Shown: piece after piece, positions 61,884-64,000 of the stretch
Numbering within the stretch: the first letter of the stretch is position 1
How the letters are laid out: every line of letters starts with the position of its first letter
Assembly: GCA_965212145.1 (NCBI GenBank)
Contig: CBDBUY010000005.1
Location: 1 to 64,000 of the forward strand
Origin: JAAEPI01 sp965212145
GTDB lineage: Bacteria; Bacteroidota; Bacteroidia; Cytophagales; Cyclobacteriaceae
Direction of reading: 5' to 3'
Length of the DNA stretch: 64,000 nt
The notes under the pieces: model-generated
The model's database searches: none
Told to the model about the DNA's origin: nothing
The model's input: the letters and a program-made list of their open reading frames with translations, nothing else
Program-made: the position numbers and the translations under genes

Positions 61884-62534
61884 TTACTTGGTTCCTGGGT
61901 CCGCACACATTTGCTGATACTGTCCTACCATCTGCTGCCCCCACATTGGAGCCAGAGGAGATGAAGGCTTGGTATTCTTGAACAACTCGTCGGCCCTGTT
62001 GATCATCGCACAGGGCTCGTCGATCGGCGTGCCAAAAAACTGTGCGGTACCAATCTGCATTTGCGCCATAAAGAGTGTGGCTCTCGGGTTGTTAGGGTCT
62101 ATCGCCATAGCCCGACCAAAAGCTGCCATGACTTTGGGAGTGAGCGATTGTCCTCTGTTGGCCGGGTCAACTGACACCTTCATCATGTCTACGAATCCTT
62201 GAAGCGCAACTATCTCTGAGTTGTTGGCGTCCACTTTCGTCGCAGCATTCAAGGCCACATGCGCCTGATCCAATACGGCATCTTTGGCTGCTGAATCTTG
62301 AATCTGGAATGACTTGAAGACGTGTGACAATGCCTCGTAGTAACGAGGTTCCCACTTGTTTGTCTCGGCCTGTGCGATGCGGCTGAATTTATTGGCCAGT
62401 TGGTCATACGTCGCGGCATCTTTGGCCTGGTACACTTCCATGATCGAGCTGGCCATTGTTTTTTCATAATTTCCCTGAGCAAATCCGGTGACAGCTGCAA
62501 GGGCGAATAGGATGGATAATTTAATCGTTTTCAT
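61884..62534 (-). CDS. Exported TPR-like protein
   Basis: A 216-residue exported protein (signal peptide to VTGFAQ), all helical, with helix pairs resembling TPR units (WEPRYYEALSHVFKSFQIQD, VMAAFGRAMAIDPNNPRATLFMAQM). It lies 23 bases after the TonB receptor and is probably in one transcript with it. Function unknown. Confidence 0.78.
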   Translation of the reverse strand: MKTIKLSILFALAAVTGFAQGNYEKTMASSIMEVYQAKDAATYDQLANKFSRIAQAETNKWEPRYYEALSHVFKSFQIQDSAAKDAVLDQAHVALNAATKVDANNSEIVALQGFVDMMKVSVDPANRGQSLTPKVMAAFGRAMAIDPNNPRATLFMAQMQIGTAQFFGTPIDEPCAMINRADELFKNTKPSSPLAPMWGQQMVGQYQQMCADPGTK

Positions 62535-62557
62535 ATTAGTTGTATTTAATGGTTTGT

Positions 62558-64000
62558 TTAAAGATTATCTAAATTGTTTTTTGACTTGTCCTTGGTCAGG
62601 GTGATGAAAATCCCCACGAACAAGAACCTTTTAGCCGGCTGGGTGATGGCTCGCGAATCGAAGTAGTTGTCCGCTCCGGGATCCTCTTCAAATTCGTAAC
62701 CGAACACATTGTCTCTACCCAGCAGGTTGGTTGCGGAGACATATAAAATCACGTTCTGGCGGTGCAGGTAAGCGAAGTTCATGCTCAGGTCTGCAAAGTC
62801 TTTGGTGCGGCCTCCGTTGAAGGTGCTTTCGTTCGGGTCGTTGTATGGTCGACCAGAGTTGTAGCGAAAGGAAGCACCGAATGAGGTCTTCAACTTGTCA
62901 AAGAAATGTTTGTAGACGACTGAGAAGTTATGTTTTGCAGCAAAGCCAGGCATGGCCTCAGTTGGGAAATTCAGATGATCTCGCTGAGTGTCTAGGTAAG
63001 AATAAGTCACCCAATAATCAATGTTTTTGAAGGTCTTACTGTCTCGGAAGAACAAGTCCAGACCCTGAGCATACCCATTGCCGCGATTGCTGTAGCTGAA
63101 CGGATCAAACTGATCATCAAATTTTACCAATCTGTCGTATTGCTTTCGGTACACCTCTGCACGGAAGGTGATGCCGTCATGAATCTGCTGGTAGCTGACC
63201 ATGTAGTGATCTGCGGTTTCGTATGTCGGCTGAGTCGACCGAATCAATAAGTCTCCAGTGGGCAACTGATGGAACTTGCCATAAGCAGCCGATACCTGTC
63301 CATGTGCACTGGTTTTGTACGCCATGGAAATACGTGGAGAAAGCAAGTTCTGATTGTAAAGAGAATAGTTGGAAAACCTCAAGCCGGTCCTCAAGGTCAG
63401 GTCGTTGGAGACGTAATAATCGCTCTCCACGAATCCCGCCGAAATGGTAGAATTGTAGCTGGAAAGCCGCTCTGAATTGTCTTCGAGAATAACAAACTCC
63501 GTGTGATCACTGGACATGATCTCTCCACCAGCCTTTATGGTCACATTGTCAATGTCTGTGCTGTAGTATGCTTTGGCATGGTAAGCTTCTTGCTCATCAT
63601 TCACATCCATTTCGTTAAAAAGAATGTCTTCTTTGGTAGTGCCGTAGCTACCACCGAGATACACCATTCCACTCGTCCCGACTGCATGACGGTAGCTCGA
63701 GTTCAGGTAGAAATTTCTGTTGGTCAAATCCACATGCTCAGGGGTGGGGCTGTTAATAGATGGATAGTTAAGGGCCATGGAGCTTTCGTCCATGTTGGCG
63801 TACACCTTCAGCATATTGTTGTCCGCTAATTTTTGACGAAGCATGAATGTTCCCGCTGTGCTGCTGAATCCTTTATCCCAGTCGTACTCTTGCTTGACCA
63901 GACTGTTGTAAGGATTAAGATTGGTGTGCTGAACCTGTCCATAGATCGAACCTCGTTCCCATTTTTGGGTGTGGGCTACATCTGCACCTACGCTCATGAG
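62558..64000 (-). CDS. TonB-dependent receptor, C-terminal part
   Basis: At least 480 residues of an outer-membrane barrel running off the right edge: RTGLRFSNYSLYNQNLLSPRISMAYK, GQVSAAYGKFHQLP, DLFFRDSKTFKNIDYWVTYSYL, KTSFGASFRYNSGRPYND, YVSATNLLGRDNVFGYEF. These are typical strands of a TonB receptor (IroE/FecA-like) and the plug must lie beyond the window. An internal Met near 63997 is not the start. The C terminus (TKDKSKNNLDNL) is longer than usual past the last strand. Substrate unknown. Confidence 0.88.
   Translation of the reverse strand, partial: LMSVGADVAHTQKWERGSIYGQVQHTNLNPYNSLVKQEYDWDKGFSSTAGTFMLRQKLADNNMLKVYANMDESSMALNYPSINSPTPEHVDLTNRNFYLNSSYRHAVGTSGMVYLGGSYGTTKEDILFNEMDVNDEQEAYHAKAYYSTDIDNVTIKAGGEIMSSDHTEFVILEDNSERLSSYNSTISAGFVESDYYVSNDLTLRTGLRFSNYSLYNQNLLSPRISMAYKTSAHGQVSAAYGKFHQLPTGDLLIRSTQPTYETADHYMVSYQQIHDGITFRAEVYRKQYDRLVKFDDQFDPFSYSNRGNGYAQGLDLFFRDSKTFKNIDYWVTYSYLDTQRDHLNFPTEAMPGFAAKHNFSVVYKHFFDKLKTSFGASFRYNSGRPYNDPNESTFNGGRTKDFADLSMNFAYLHRQNVILYVSATNLLGRDNVFGYEFEEDPGADNYFDSRAITQPAKRFLFVGIFITLTKDKSKNNLDNL

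Overview
The window comes from a Bacteroidota chromosome, most likely a marine-type member of the Cytophagales. The evidence is promoters of the Bacteroidota form TTTG-N19-TAnnTTTG, a type IX secretion C-terminal signal, a TonB-dependent receptor with an N-terminal carboxypeptidase-like domain, many short lipobox signal peptides, LytS/LytTR signalling and a bacillithiol-type YpdA reductase. No rRNA, tRNA, CRISPR array or insertion sequence was seen. Coding density is high, and many neighbouring genes overlap by 1 or 4 bases.

Layout. 1-6.3 kb: a broken acyl-CoA dehydrogenase gene, a divergent fatty-acid desaturase, two tandem paralogous membrane proteins, and the operon metG - S4 protein - ppx. 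This stretch has four apparent single-base insertions, one of them inside the essential metG gene, so I suspect sequence errors near a contig edge. 6.3-18.5 kb: an exported FKBP, then a divergent locus of a TonB receptor with two large lipoproteins on one side and three exported nuclease or phosphatase genes on the other. I read it as a locus for degrading and importing extracellular nucleic acid. 18.5-28.3 kb: a candidate pair of small RNAs, an iodotyrosine deiodinase-like flavoprotein, an M28 peptidase, an exported RidA protein, small exported proteins, a zinc exporter and a lipoate acyltransferase. 28.6-36.5 kb: a membrane-anchored protein made of thirty 9-residue repeats, a metalloprotease/propeller/barrel protein, PrsW, CinA, a DUF4197/EF-hand pair and a small potassium channel.

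36.6-47.6 kb: oligopeptidase, FAH hydrolase, MtaB, YpdA, an RNA helicase, a second desaturase, and a BlaI/BlaR1-like pair with three operators on a near-perfect promoter, then SlyD-like FKBP and an exported protein. 47.7-53.5 kb: a CarH-type B12 photoreceptor followed by a compact carotenoid operon (crtI, crtB, unknown, idi, SRPBCC, crtZ, lycopene cyclase) that should make zeaxanthin under light control. 53.4-64 kb: an exported TPR-CHAT protein with an outer-membrane partner, a lipoprotein, a sterol-desaturase family enzyme, MscS, a LytTR two-component system, and a small exported protein beside a TonB receptor that runs off the right end.

The strongest leads for new biology are the 30-repeat protein at 28.6-29.7 kb, the nucleic-acid locus at 6.9-18.5 kb, the exported CHAT/barrel pair at 53.4-57.1 kb, and the BlaR1-like sensor carrying TonB and carboxypeptidase-like domains.
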